Origin: Sipunculus nudus
Lineage: Eukaryota; Annelida; Sipuncula; Golfingiida; Sipunculidae
DNA: 64,000 bases
Direction of reading: 5' to 3'
Assembly: GCA_026874595.1 (NCBI GenBank)
Contig: CM049310.1
Location: 8,868,001 to 8,932,000 of the forward strand
Under the pieces are notes generated by a model. That model worked only from the letters and a program-made list of their open reading frames with translations, did not search any database and was not told where the DNA came from. Positions within the stretch are counted from its first letter, which is position 1. Each line of letters opens with the position of its first letter. The position numbers were made by a program, and so were the translations under genes. This document shows positions 1 to 11,730 of the stretch, in pieces.

Positions 1-55
1 TGTCAGCACAGTACAGTTTATGCTATATGTACACGACCTAATAAACACTATCACA
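1..55 (-). repeat. 3' LTR of gypsy element 1 (truncated by window edge)
   Basis: These 55 bases match 27030-27084 with one difference, and that stretch is the outer end of the 5' LTR. On the minus strand the LTR begins TGTGATAG directly after a purine run (56-70). Only the first 55 bases of the 3' LTR are inside the window. Confidence 0.85.
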
Positions 56-70
56 TTCACCCCCCTTTTA
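56..70 (-). other. Polypurine tract of gypsy element 1
   Basis: Read on the minus strand, this stretch is TAAAAGGGGGGTGAA and abuts the start of the 3' LTR. That is the expected place for the plus-strand primer of an LTR retrotransposon. Confidence 0.7.
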
Positions 71-273
71 TCATTACTCGTCCCTGAGTAATAAAATGAA
101 TATCATTGTGTACTCAACTACATAAGTGACCACATAAGGAACTGACAATGAAACCTCTCAGTTACATACATTAACATGCATTGGCACAAGTGTATGTAAT
201 ACAAAAACATCGATCCATGATGGTCATGTGTGCAGTGTCATGTGTACAGTGTTCTTAATATAGGTTTATGCAG

Positions 274-2982
274 TTATGTCAATACAGAACGTGGCAATCT
301 AAATGGGTTAGAGTGTTTCCCTGCTGTAGACCTTGTGCTCTTTCTTACTGTGTGCACTATAGATTCTGTATCAGAAGTATCTCTGTTGGAGTCACTAGAA
401 TCACTAGAGAGAGAACCATCAGGCTCGGTGCTAATCTGATTTTCATCTTCCTGGTGAACAATGGCAATAAAGTTTTCCTCACTAGTTTCACTAGAGTTTG
501 TCGAGCTAGTCGATGGAGATTTACGATTTCTAAGCTTCATTCGGAATCCTGTTTTGGTTGTTTTTGGACGTTGTACAGGTTTGTTTGAGTATAGAATGGG
601 ACATACTTTCAGTTCACATCTGTTGACCCATTTATATTTTCCAAATCCATCAGCGGGTTGTATTTGATAAACATTCCTCTCATTCATAACATCCACCACT
701 TTATAGACTTCACTGTGATAGGCATTTTGAATTTTGTGGCGTCCTTTGAAACCTCTTTTCCTGTAATACACTCTCTGTCCAATATCAAGCGAGAATTCCT
801 TAGCTCGTTTGTCTGTGTACTGTTTTCTCTTTTCTAACGCTTGTGCTAGATGTCTCCTTACTATCTTGTAAGCGTTTTGTAACCTGCTCTGGTGAATAGC
901 TATCCACTGATTTACACTGGTGGATGGAGATTCTTGTACTAGGCCCAGAAGGTTATCTATCGGTAGTTTTGGATCTCTCCCATACAAGAGGTAGAAAGGT
1001 GAAAAACCTGTGCTTGTGTGAGGAGTAGTATTATAAGCATACACAATTTCTGTGAGGTGTTCAGGCCATTTGCGTTTTGCTTGTGCAGGCAAAGTTCTCA
1101 AAAGATCATGCATAGTAGCATTAAATTGTTCACATTGTCCGTTTGATTGGGGATGGTATGCTGTTGTTCTGGTTTTCTTAGTACCATAAAGACGACAAAG
1201 TTGTTTTATGACCTGACTTTCAAAGTCTCTGCCTTGATCAGAGTGTAATCTGGTTGGTGCACCAAAACGAAAGAACCATTCCTGTACTAAGATTCTCGCG
1301 ACTGTATTAGCGGTTTGATCTCTTGTAGGTACAGCAACTGTCCATTTTGTGAATGTGTCAGTCATGACAAGTATATTTTCCATACCATTCGTAGCTTTCT
1401 CTAGTACGGTAAAGTCTATGGCAAGTACTTCCAGTGGGTGTGTTGCCTCAGTAGTACCTAATGGAGTCTTTACTTTGACCTCTTTACCGATTAAACATGG
1501 TTCACAATGAGCAATATATTCTCTAGTTTCCTTGTCCATACGTGGCCAGTAACAACGTGCCCTGATCAAAGCTAGTGTTCTATCTATGCCTTGATGTCCT
1601 TGTTTGTCATGTAATGACTGAAGTACCTCTGATTTGAGCTGGCTTGGAAGTAGTACCTGTCTACAAATACCTACATCATTATTTTGTACAACTCTATAGT
1701 ATATGTCATCTTGTTCCTCAATTCGGTCCCACTGTCTAATCAATAATTGGACCTCAGCAGACTCTTTCTGTCTGTCTGCCCTACCTGGCTTTTCTTTATT
1801 GTGCAGTTTAAGCTCTATGAATCTCCCTATAACCGGATCCTGTCTCTGAAGATCAGAAAGTCCGCCAGGTGTCACTGTTGCTAGGGTTGTAGCAAACATC
1901 TGATTGGTTTGTCCTTGTACAGGCTTACTGCTGTTTGAGATAGTTACATCCTCCCAAATGCTGTTTTGTAGTGATAGGGATAATGATGTACCTGTTAAGT
2001 ACTGACTGCAGACATCAGATCCACTTACTGTGTTCGGAGTAGAACGTATCTTTCTCAACAATGCGTCCGCGTTCTGGTTATTTTTGCCAGGTTTATATTC
2101 CATAGGAAAATCAAATCCAGCTAATGCGGATGCCCACTGCTGTTCGATGGCCTGAAGTTTTGATTTCTTCATGAGATAAGTCAAGGGGTTGTTATCTGTT
2201 TTGACGACAAATCTGGAAGCCATCAGATAATCTCGCCATTTATCAACAACTGCCCACTTTAAAGCTAGTGTCTCTAACTTCATTGAACTGAAATCACTCA
2301 TCTTTTTCTCAGAAGGCCTTAGAGCACGGCTTGCATAGGCAATGACTTTCACTTTGTTTCCTTGGTTCTGACTCAATATGGCCCCTAAACCATCTTTAGA
2401 TGCATCAATTTCGAGAATGAACGAAATAGTGAAGTCTGGGTACCCTAAAACGGGTGTGGTTGTGAGACACTCCTTCAATTGACAAAAAGCTTCTTCATGA
2501 CAAGTCCTCCATCTGTTTCCTATTTTAGCTGTTCTCTTCTCTTTTTTCATATCTCCTATTAGTGCATAGAGAGGTTTGGCTATTGTGGCAAATTTGTTAA
2601 CAAACCGTCTATAATAGGCTACCAATCCCATGAATTGTCTGAGAGTTTTTAGAGTTTGTGGTCTTTCCCATTCCCGGACAGCTGCAACTTTATCAGGGTC
2701 CGTCTTGACGCCCTCAGGGGTCACGATGTGTCCTAAAAACTTTACCTCAGACACGAAAAATGTACACTTCTTTGGTTCAAGTTTTAGATTGTGCTGACGC
2801 AACCTAGCGAAAGTGGTTTCTAGTCTTTGCAAGTGTTCATCTATGGTTCGGCTAAACACCAACACATCATCTAAATATACCAACAAAATGCGTAGGATTT
2901 CCTCTCGAAATACTCTTCCCATCAGGCGTTGGAATGTCGCGGGGCTGTTCTATTATCCGAATGGCATCCTTAAATATTCAAA
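274..2982 (-). pseudogene. pol: Gypsy 1 pol, 3' part: RT C-terminus, RNase H, integrase
   Basis: An open frame of 882 codons runs from 2922 to 274, and the same frame extends upstream to 2982 through two in-frame stops (TAA TAG). They replace two residues just after the MPFG motif of reverse transcriptase. Within the 882 codons I see the RT active site YLDD (about residues 16-19), an RNase H motif with Asp at about 173, and an HHCC zinc-binding region (H438, H443, C473, C476). The integrase catalytic triad follows, about D503, D562 and E598 (D-D-35-E). The C-terminus has a short basic, Ser-rich tail. The N-terminal part of RT is 18.7 kb away at 21646-22742. Confidence 0.9.
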
Positions 2983-3016
2983 CTAGATGACCTGAGGTCA
3001 CGCGCTTGCCGGAAAT
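2983..3016 (-). repeat. 3' terminus of the Helentron-like element (CTAG, palindrome, subterminal repeat)
   Basis: CTAG lies at 2983-2986, the palindrome tgacctgaggtca at 2988-3000, and gcttgccggaaat at 3004-3016. The last is the inverse of 21630-21642. Together they form the rolling-circle 3' end on the minus strand. Confidence 0.75.
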
Positions 3017-3411
3017 GATGTAAAGTTAGTCAGATGAACGAGCAGTGTCAAAGTGAAATAAATAATCCATAGTTTGTGAAGAAAGAAGCAATATTAACAA
3101 AGTTCTAAAGAAAATAAGATTTTGATATATTTTGATCACCTTGACCTTGATCTTTAACTTATTTGAATAATAAACATAGGGCTTCCAGATATCATCACGA
3201 TATATGACAAGTGTAATTTACAAAAGGATTCCTGCAAAACTGTGGCCAGTAGAATGCTACATGTGAGACACAAGAACCAGGAAGCAGGCGAAATTGAGGA
3301 CAACTGACAAACAGACAAACATACTGACCCAAGATTGAGAACAGATGACTTAATCATGTTATGAAGAAACCTAAGAGGAAGATAATAAGCTATAATTTAT
3401 GTAAATGAGGT

Positions 3412-4830
3412 TAATAGTTTTGGAGATATGGCCAAAAAATGATATGTTGTGCAAGTTTGAGTGCACCGCCCCCTAGCGGCCAATTCTGGATAATGTAAAA
3501 TCGGTTTCCAGATATTAGTGTAAGACATAAGATGTAATAGTTTTAAAAGGATTCTTTCAAAACTGTGGCCTGTAGAATGCTATATGTGAGACGCAAGAAC
3601 CGGCAAACAAGCAAATTTTAGGACAACTGAGAAACAGACGGACACACAGACAAAGTGACTCAAGATTGAGACCAAATGAATACACCAGGTTTTTGGAAAG
3701 ACCCAGAGGAAGAAAATAAGCTATAGTTTATGTAAATGATGTTTATAGTTTTGGAGATATGGCCAAAAAATGATATGTTGTGCAAGTTTGAGTGCACCGC
3801 CCCCTAGCGGCCAATTCTGGAAAATGAAAAATCTGTTTCGAAATATTAGTGTAAGACATAAGATGTAATAGTTTTAAAAGGATTCTTTCAAAACTGTGGC
3901 CTGTAGAATGCTATATGCGAGACGCAAGAACCGGCAAGCAAGCGAATTTTAGGACAACTGAGAAACAGACGGACACACAGACAAAGTGACTCAAGATTGA
4001 GACCAAATGAATACACCAGGTTTTTGGAAAGACCCAGAGGAACAAAATAAGCTATATATTTTATGTAAATGATGTTTATAGTTTTGGAGATATGGCCAAA
4101 AAATGATATGTTGTGCAAGTTTGAGTGCACCGCCCCCTAGCGGCCAATTCTGGAAAATGAAAAATCTGTTTCGAGATATTAGTGTAAGACAAAAGATGTA
4201 ATAGTTTCAAAAGGATTCTTTCAAAACTGTGGCGTGTAGAATGCTATATGTGAGACGCAAGAACCGGCAAGCAAGCGAATTTGAGGACAACTGAGAAACA
4301 GATGGACACACAGACAAAGTGACTCAAGATTGAGACCAAATGAATACACCAGGTTTTTGGAAAGACCCAGAGGAAGAAAATAAGCTATAGTTTATGTAAA
4401 TGATGTTTATAGTTTTGGAGATATGGCCAAAAAATGATATGTTGTGCAAGTTTGAGTGCACCGCCCCCTAGCGGCCAATTCTGGAAAATGAAAAATCGGT
4501 TTCGAGATATTAGTGTAAGACATAAGATGTAATAGTTTTAAAAGGATTCTTTCAAAACTGTGGCCTGTAGAATGCTATATGTGAGACACAAGAACCGGCA
4601 AGCAAGCGGATTTGAGGACAACTGAGAAACAGACAGACACACAGACAAAGTGACACAAGATTGAGACCAGATGACTAAACGAGTTCATGAAGAAGACTTA
4701 GAGGAAAAAAATAAACTATAGTTTTTGTAATTGAGGCTTATAATTTTGGAGATATTGCCAAAACATGATATGTAGGAGAGGTTTGCACCCAGCGCCCCCT
4801 AGCGGCCGAATTAAAAAAATGAAAAATTGA
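3412..4830. repeat. 331-bp tandem repeat, about 4-5 units
   Basis: The block containing ccgccccctagcggcc recurs at 3466, 3797, 4130, 4461 and, diverged, about 4790, giving a period of 331-333 bp. Each unit has an 'aaaactgtggcctgtagaatgctat' type segment, an acagacaaa run and the GC-rich CTCF-like box. It is the minisatellite core of the outermost part of the Helentron-like insertion. No coding sequence is seen. Confidence 0.85.
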
Positions 4831-5361
4831 TTTTGAGATAATAGTGTAGGACTTAAGATATGTCAGTTTCAAAAAGATTCCTGCAAAACTGTGGCCTCCA
4901 GGGCAAGATTACTGAAATCTCGAAATATCTCGTTTAACGAGATATTATACGAGATATTGTGAGACTCTTAATAGAATCTTGTAGTACTAGGTGAATGCTA
5001 CCTGAAGCAAAAAACTAGACCTCTGTAGCTTTAAAACTGACAAATTTAGAAAAATATCAGCACTTTTCCCCAAAAATGCGTTACCATGGTTACCGCAAAT
5101 TGAGTCAGCTACACACCAGAAGACAGGCCTTGGAATGACGATTAAAATGAGCTACTGTTGAAGTAGATACGACCAATATTAACACAGATATGAACAAAAA
5201 ACTGTTTTGTATACTTTTGATGACCTTGACCTTGACATTTGACCTTTATTGACCAAAAACAATAGGCTTCCTGGAATTTTGATTCTTGACCAGCTGTGTC
5301 AGTTTTAAAGCAATTGCTGCAAAAGTGTGGCCTGTAGAGAGTCCACAGACAAACAAACAAA

Positions 5362-5392
5362 CTAGACGACCATAGGTCGAGAGCTTGCCGGA
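5362..5392 (-). repeat. Internal 3'-type Helentron terminus, diverged
   Basis: CTAG at 5362-5365 is followed by an imperfect palindrome cgaccataggtcg (5368-5380) and gcttgccgga (5383-5392). The arrangement matches 2983-3016 with changes in sequence. It marks an older element end inside the composite insertion. Confidence 0.6.
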
Positions 5393-8100
5393 CTTAAATG
5401 ACAGACGGATGGACAAACAGGACAAACTGACGGTTTTCTATCAATTGAATGACTTTTAAAGTGATTCCTGGAACGTTTGGACTGTTGAACGACATAAATC
5501 ACACAAAAGAACATGAAATCAGACATAGCTCAAAACAGACAAATATACTGACACACCTGAGATAACAGACTACAAGTGAAGGTAGAGTTTATAATGTCGG
5601 AGATATGGCCAAAAAATGATATGGTGTGGAGGCTCTACCGCAGCATCCCCTAGCGGCCATATCCCAAAAATTAAAAATTTCTTTTGAGATATTATTGTAA
5701 GAAATGTTCCAAGATGTATATATTATTGTGAGAGATGTTCCAATTCAAAAAGGATTCCTTCAAAACTGTGGCCTGAAGATTGCTAACTGTAAGACGCAAG
5801 ATCCAGCAATCAGGCAAAATTGAGGATCACTGACAAACAGACAGACATACTGAAAAACTGTGGCCTGAAGATTGCTAACTGTAGGACGCAAGATCCAGCA
5901 AGCAGGCGAAATAGAGGATCACTGACAAACAGACAGACATACTGAAAAAGTGACACAAGAATAAGATAAGATGACTAACTCAGATTATGGAGTAGATTCA
6001 AAAGAAGACAATAAGTCATAGTGTTTGTAATTGAAGTTTATAGTTTTGTAGATATGGCAAAGAAATATATATAGGGGAGAGCCGAGTGCAGCGCCCCCTA
6101 TTGGCAATATCCAGAAAAATGAATAATCTGTTTCGAGATATTACTGTAAGATGTAAGATGTAATAGTTTAACAAGTGACCCATGGGTCATGACGCTCAGC
6201 TGCCAAGCATGACCTACCTTATCATTGGCTGAGATTCACAACTTCCAGTCACATTTTGAAGAACCAATTTGCTAATATGTTGAAATTTTCTACGACAACA
6301 GAAATATACATCACCTATGTCTGGTTAAAACACAGTGACTTGATGGTCTTAGGAAAAATGATTGATTGTTAAGCTATCAGTAACTATTCCCATAGCTTGC
6401 TTGATACCTGTCAGTCTCAAAAGGAACACCACAAAAGGGCAAATATAAGATCAAAATATATAGCAAAAATCAAGGAAATCCATGCAAGAATTATTGAGAA
6501 ACGGGTGCTTATAAATATGAAGTGTGAATCAAATTGAGTGATGCATAGATGTGGCATATGTGAAAGACTGAAGGTTTGGGTTGAACAGTTTTACTTGCAA
6601 AATGTTCACAACCATTTAGAATAATTAAGTAATGTGTCCTTAACCTTTGACCTTTTGAACTCGACATCGATAGGCTTCTTCCCCTATTGGTAGGTAAGCC
6701 ATATATGACAAATGGAAGGTATAGATTGAAAAGTTTCCTGAAAATGACTCCACACAAAAGGTGGGTGCAGTGAACTTCACCTTTGACCTCAAAATCAACA
6801 GGTCTTTTCCCCTGTTGGCAGTGAAGCGATATCAGTGCTGGGAAGTTTGGAATGAAATGTCTAGCTTGAAATGTTTTCACAACCTTTTAAAAAAATTGGA
6901 TCCTGTGACCCTGATCTTTGATCTTGTGACCTAAAAATCTACAGGATTCTTCTCCCTCTTAGTAGGTGAAATATATGTAAAAGTTCAAAGAATTGGTATG
7001 AAAGATTTGGCTTAAAATGCATCCACAGGCATTAAATAAAGGGACTCCTGTGACCTTGAACTTTGACCTGTTGACTTCAAAATAATTATGGTTCTTTCCC
7101 TGTTGGTAGATGAGCTGCATGTGAAAGATGGAAGGTTTTGGATGGAAATTTTAGCTAAAAGAATTATTTCTGGGGGGGGGGTGCATACACACCCTGTAAC
7201 TTCGAGAATATAGGTCAGTGACCTAATTTCAGGTTTGCAAGGAGATCATTTTAGAACCTCTAAGACTACATAGGGTTCATGACCCTAGCCCGTACAGTTA
7301 CGATTTGTGCCCTGCTAACAGACGGGCGGCCGGTCAGCAGGATGGACACATGGAAGGACGACGGACAAAGACCCATCGCTATAGCCCAGCATGACTGAAA
7401 GTCAGCTGAGCTAAAAATGATCCTTTCAAACCGGTGGCCTGTAGAATGCTATCAGTGAGACTCAAGAACCAAAAAGCCGGCGAATTTTAGGACAACTGAC
7501 AAACAAACAGACAAACTTACAAAGGGACACAAGATGGAGACAAGATGACTTAATCAGGTTATGGAGAAGACTCAGAGGAAGAAAATAAGCTATACTTTAT
7601 GTAATTGAGGCTTATAATTTTGGAGATATGGCCAAATAATGATATACTGGGAATGTTCGACTGCAGCGCCCTCTAGTGGATATATCCTGAAGACGACAAA
7701 TGCGTTTCGTGATATTAGTGTATGACATAAGATGTAATAGTTTCAAAAGGATTCGTCCACATATCTGACTTGTTGATTGCTATATCTAAAGAGCAAAAAC
7801 TAGCAAGCAGGCGAATTTGAGGATAAATGACAAACAGACAGACATACTGACAAAGTGACACAAGATGGAGACCAGATGACTTGACAATGTTTTGAAGAAG
7901 ACCAAGAGAAAGAAAATAAGCTATAGTTTGTGTAATATAGGTTTACTCTTACGGAAATATGTTCAAAAACTGATTTGTTTGGACGGGTCAAGTGCAGCGC
8001 CCCCTAGCAGCCATATCGGGAAAATGAAAAATAATTTTTGAGATATTAGTATAATACATAAGATGAAGTAACAAACATACACGGGTGACCAACATGTTTT
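5393..8100. repeat. Degenerate Helentron-core repeats
   Basis: This stretch holds diverged versions of the same core. GC boxes of the cgccccctagcgg type occur near 5643, 6095, 7665 and 7995. A duplicated 70-80-bp segment lies around 5770-5950. About four units of roughly 140 bp lie between about 6630 and 7150, each with a 'gacctttgacct...cctgttggtag' pattern. No convincing coding sequence is visible; the open frames are short. Confidence 0.7.
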
Positions 8101-8263
8101 CGAAAATCGAAGATTTCCGGCAAGCAATAAAGTTTGGACTGTGCCTCCAACATGTATGATCATAGATGGGGCCCGGAGAGGCCGACACGCACCGCTTCAC
8201 ACGCCGGCTGCCCACCGTAAGGACCCTGTCGCCACTTGCGGCAATTGCACGTGTCTTCGTGGT

Positions 8264-11200
8264 ATGTATCAGTTTCACACGGATGCCTGCATATCTGTGG
8301 CCTATAGGGCATGTCACCGTGAAATCGCGAAATCTCATTCGACGAGAAACGGTGCGAGATTTTGCAAGATTTTTGGTTGGATCACCGAGAACTCACCAAG
8401 GGCTACAAGATGCAAAAATTTTGACCTCTCCAGCATAAAAACTGACAGAGTTAGAAGCTGAAAACTGCATATTTTCAAAATTCAAAGGTTTTACCCAAAA
8501 TATAGAGAAATCTGGCAATAGCGCACTTCGGCACCTATGCGCAAAAATAAGCCCCTGGACCCTAGTTTAAGGTGCTGTGATGGAAATGGCCCAATGTTTA
8601 ATAGTTCTGGAGGTATAGCACCAAAACAAATTTTCAAGTTTTTTCATCTGCAACGCCCCCTGGCGGCCATTTCCAAAATCTGAAAAACCCGTTTCGAGAT
8701 ATTCTTATGTTACATAAAATATCTCAGAATCAGTAAAATTGCTGCAAATTTGAAAAATATCACGAAATTCCATGATTTCTCCCCAAAATTGCGTAACCAT
8801 GGTAACAGCGAAATGAGGCAATTTTGCAGTGTTGGAAGTGGCCATGCAGTGGCAAATAAAACGGGCTACAGATTAGGTGCCTACGGCTATTTTTGACGAA
8901 GGTATGAAGAAAAAACCGTTTTTGAGCTTTTCGGTGACCCTGACCTTGACCCTTGACAGATCATGACCAAAAACAATAGGCTCCGAGAAGAACCGATTAT
9001 ACACTCTATCTACAAGTTTCAGGACGATTGGTGCAAAACTGTGGCCTGTAGAGCGGGGACATACAGACAAACAAACAAACGGAACTGATCAACATACTTG
9101 TCGAAATCTCTGATTCCGGCAAGCAATAAACTATAACGTGACAGAAATGGCAAACCGGCCCGCAAAGAGTGCCTGTGGTCACTTATTTTATACGGCGAAC
9201 GCTATAATTTTTGCAGTCACGGGAAAGCGTGTCTGTCTTTCATACTAAAACGCGTGCATGCATGCGTGATGGCATATGTATTTGTGCATGCGGGTTTTAA
9301 TTTTTACAAAGTTGCTAAAATTTGTGGGGACCGTGTATGATTAAACAAAAGAGGTCATGGGCAGAAAGGCCATGAAACGCCAATTCATATGGTGCACAGT
9401 TTATGTACCTAAAATGTGTAGTTTTGGAGATATGGTTAAACAATGATAGTAGGTACGGGGTTGCAGTGCAGCGCCCCCAAGCGGTAATTTTCCAAAAACT
9501 GAACAATTGCTTTCGAGATATTAGTGTATGACGTAACATGTATCAGTTTCACACGGATGCCTGCATATCTGTGGCCTATAGGGCATGTCACCGTGAAATC
9601 GCGAAATCTCATTCGACGAGAAACGGTGCGAGATTTTGCAAGATTTTTGGTTGGATCACCGAGAACTCACCAAGGGCTACAAGATGCAAAAATTTTGACC
9701 TCTCCAGCATAAAAACTGACAGAGTTAGAAGCTGAAAACTGCATATTTTCAAAATTCAAAGGTTTTACCCAAAATATAGAGAAATCTGGCAATAGCGCAC
9801 TTCGGCACCTATGCGCAAAAATAAGCCCCTGGACCCTAGTTTAAGGTGCTGTGATGGAAATGGCCCAATGTTTAATAGTTCTGGAGGTATAGCACCAAAA
9901 CAAATTTTCAAGTTTTTTCATCTGCAACGCCCCCTGGCGGCCATTTCCAAAATCTGAAAAACCCGTTTCGAGATATTCTTATGTTACATAAAATATCTCA
10001 GAATCAGTAAAATTGCTGCAAATTTGAAAAATATCACGAAATTCCATGATTTCTCCCCAAAATTGCGTAACCATGGTAACAGCGAAATGAGGCAATTTTG
10101 CAGTGTTGGAAGTGGCCATGCAGTGGCAAATAAAACGGGCTACAGATTAGGTGCCTACGGCTATTTTTGACGAAGGTATGAAGAAAAAACCGTTTTTGAG
10201 CTTTTCGGTGACCCTGACCTTGACCCTTGACCGATCATGACCAAAAACAATAGGCTCCGAGAAGAACCGATTATACACTCTATCTACAAGTTTCAGGACG
10301 ATTGGTGCAAAACTGTGGCCTGTAGAGCGGGGACATACAGACAAACAAACAAACGGAACTGATCAACATACTTGTCGAAATCTCTGATTCCGGCAAGCAA
10401 TAAACTATAACGTGACAGAAATGGCAAACCGGCCCGCAAAGAGTGCCTGTGGTCACTTATTTTATACGGCGAACGCTATAATTTTTGCAGTCACGGGAAA
10501 GCGTGTCTGTCTTTCATACTAAAACGCGTGCATGCATGCGTGATGGCATATGTATTTGTGCATGCGGGTTTTAATTTTTACAAAGTTGCTAAAATTTGTG
10601 GGGACCGTGTATGATTAAACAAAAGAGGTCATGGGCAGAAAGGCCATGAAACGCCAATTCATATGGTGCACAGTTTATGTACCTAAAATGTGTAGTTTTG
10701 GAGATATGGTTAAACAATGATAGTAGGTACGGGGTTGCAGTGCAGCGCCCCCAAGCGGTAATTTTCCAAAAACTGAACAATTGCTTTCGAGATATTAGTG
10801 TATGACGTAACATGTATCAGTTTCACACGGATGCCTGCATATCTGTGGCCTATAGGGCATGTCACCGTGAAATCGCGAAATCTCATTCGACGAGAAACGG
10901 TGCGAGATTTTGCAAGATTTTTGGTTGGATCACCGAGAACTCACCAAGGGCTACAAGATGCAAAAATTTTGACCTCTCCAGCATAAAAACTGACAGAGTT
11001 AGAAGCTGAAAACTGCATATTTTCAAAATTCAAAGGTTTTACCCAAAATATAGAGAAATCTGGCAATAGCGCACTTCGGCACCTATGCGCAAAAATAAGC
11101 CCCTGGACCCTAGTTTAAGGTGCTGTGATGGAAATGGCCCAATGTTTAATAGTTCTGGAGGTATAGCACCAAAACAAATTTTCAAGTTTTTTCATCTGCA

Positions 11201-11674
11201 ACGCCCCCTGGCGGCCATTTCCAAAATCTGAAAAACCCGTTTCGAGATATTCTTATGTTACATAAAATATCTCAGAATCAGTAAAATTGCTGCAAATTTG
11301 AAAAATATCACGAAATTCCATGATTTCTCCCCAAAATTGCGTAACCATGGTAACAGCGAAATGAGGCAATTTTGCAGTGTTGGAAGTGGCCATGCAGTGG
11401 CAAATAAAACGGGCTACAGATTAGGTGCCTACGGCTATTTTTGACGAAGGTATGAAGAAAAAACCGTTTTTGAGCTTTTCGGTGACCCTGACCTTGACCC
11501 TTGACCGATCATGACCAAAAACAATAGGCTCCGAGAAGAACCGATTATACACTCTATCTACAAGTTTCAGGACGATTGGTGCAAAACTGTGGCCTGTAGA
11601 GCGGGGACATACAGACAAACAAACAAACGGAACTGATCAACATACTTGTCGAAATCTCTGATTCCGGCAAGCAA
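8264..11674. repeat. 1274-bp tandem repeat, two full copies plus a partial third
   Basis: Copies run 8264-9537, 9538-10811 and 10812-11674. In the parts compared they are almost identical; one visible difference is an a/c change around 8958 against 10232. Each unit contains a Helentron 5'-type terminus (ending at 9126, 10400 and 11674), a CTCF-like box, an RFX X-box-like motif (8793, 10067, 11341) and an AGGTCA cluster. Short ORFs repeated in each unit look fortuitous. Confidence 0.9.
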
Positions 11675-11730
11675 CAAACATACGCGGGTGATCAACATGC
11701 TTGCGAAAATCGAAGATTTCCGGCAAGCAA

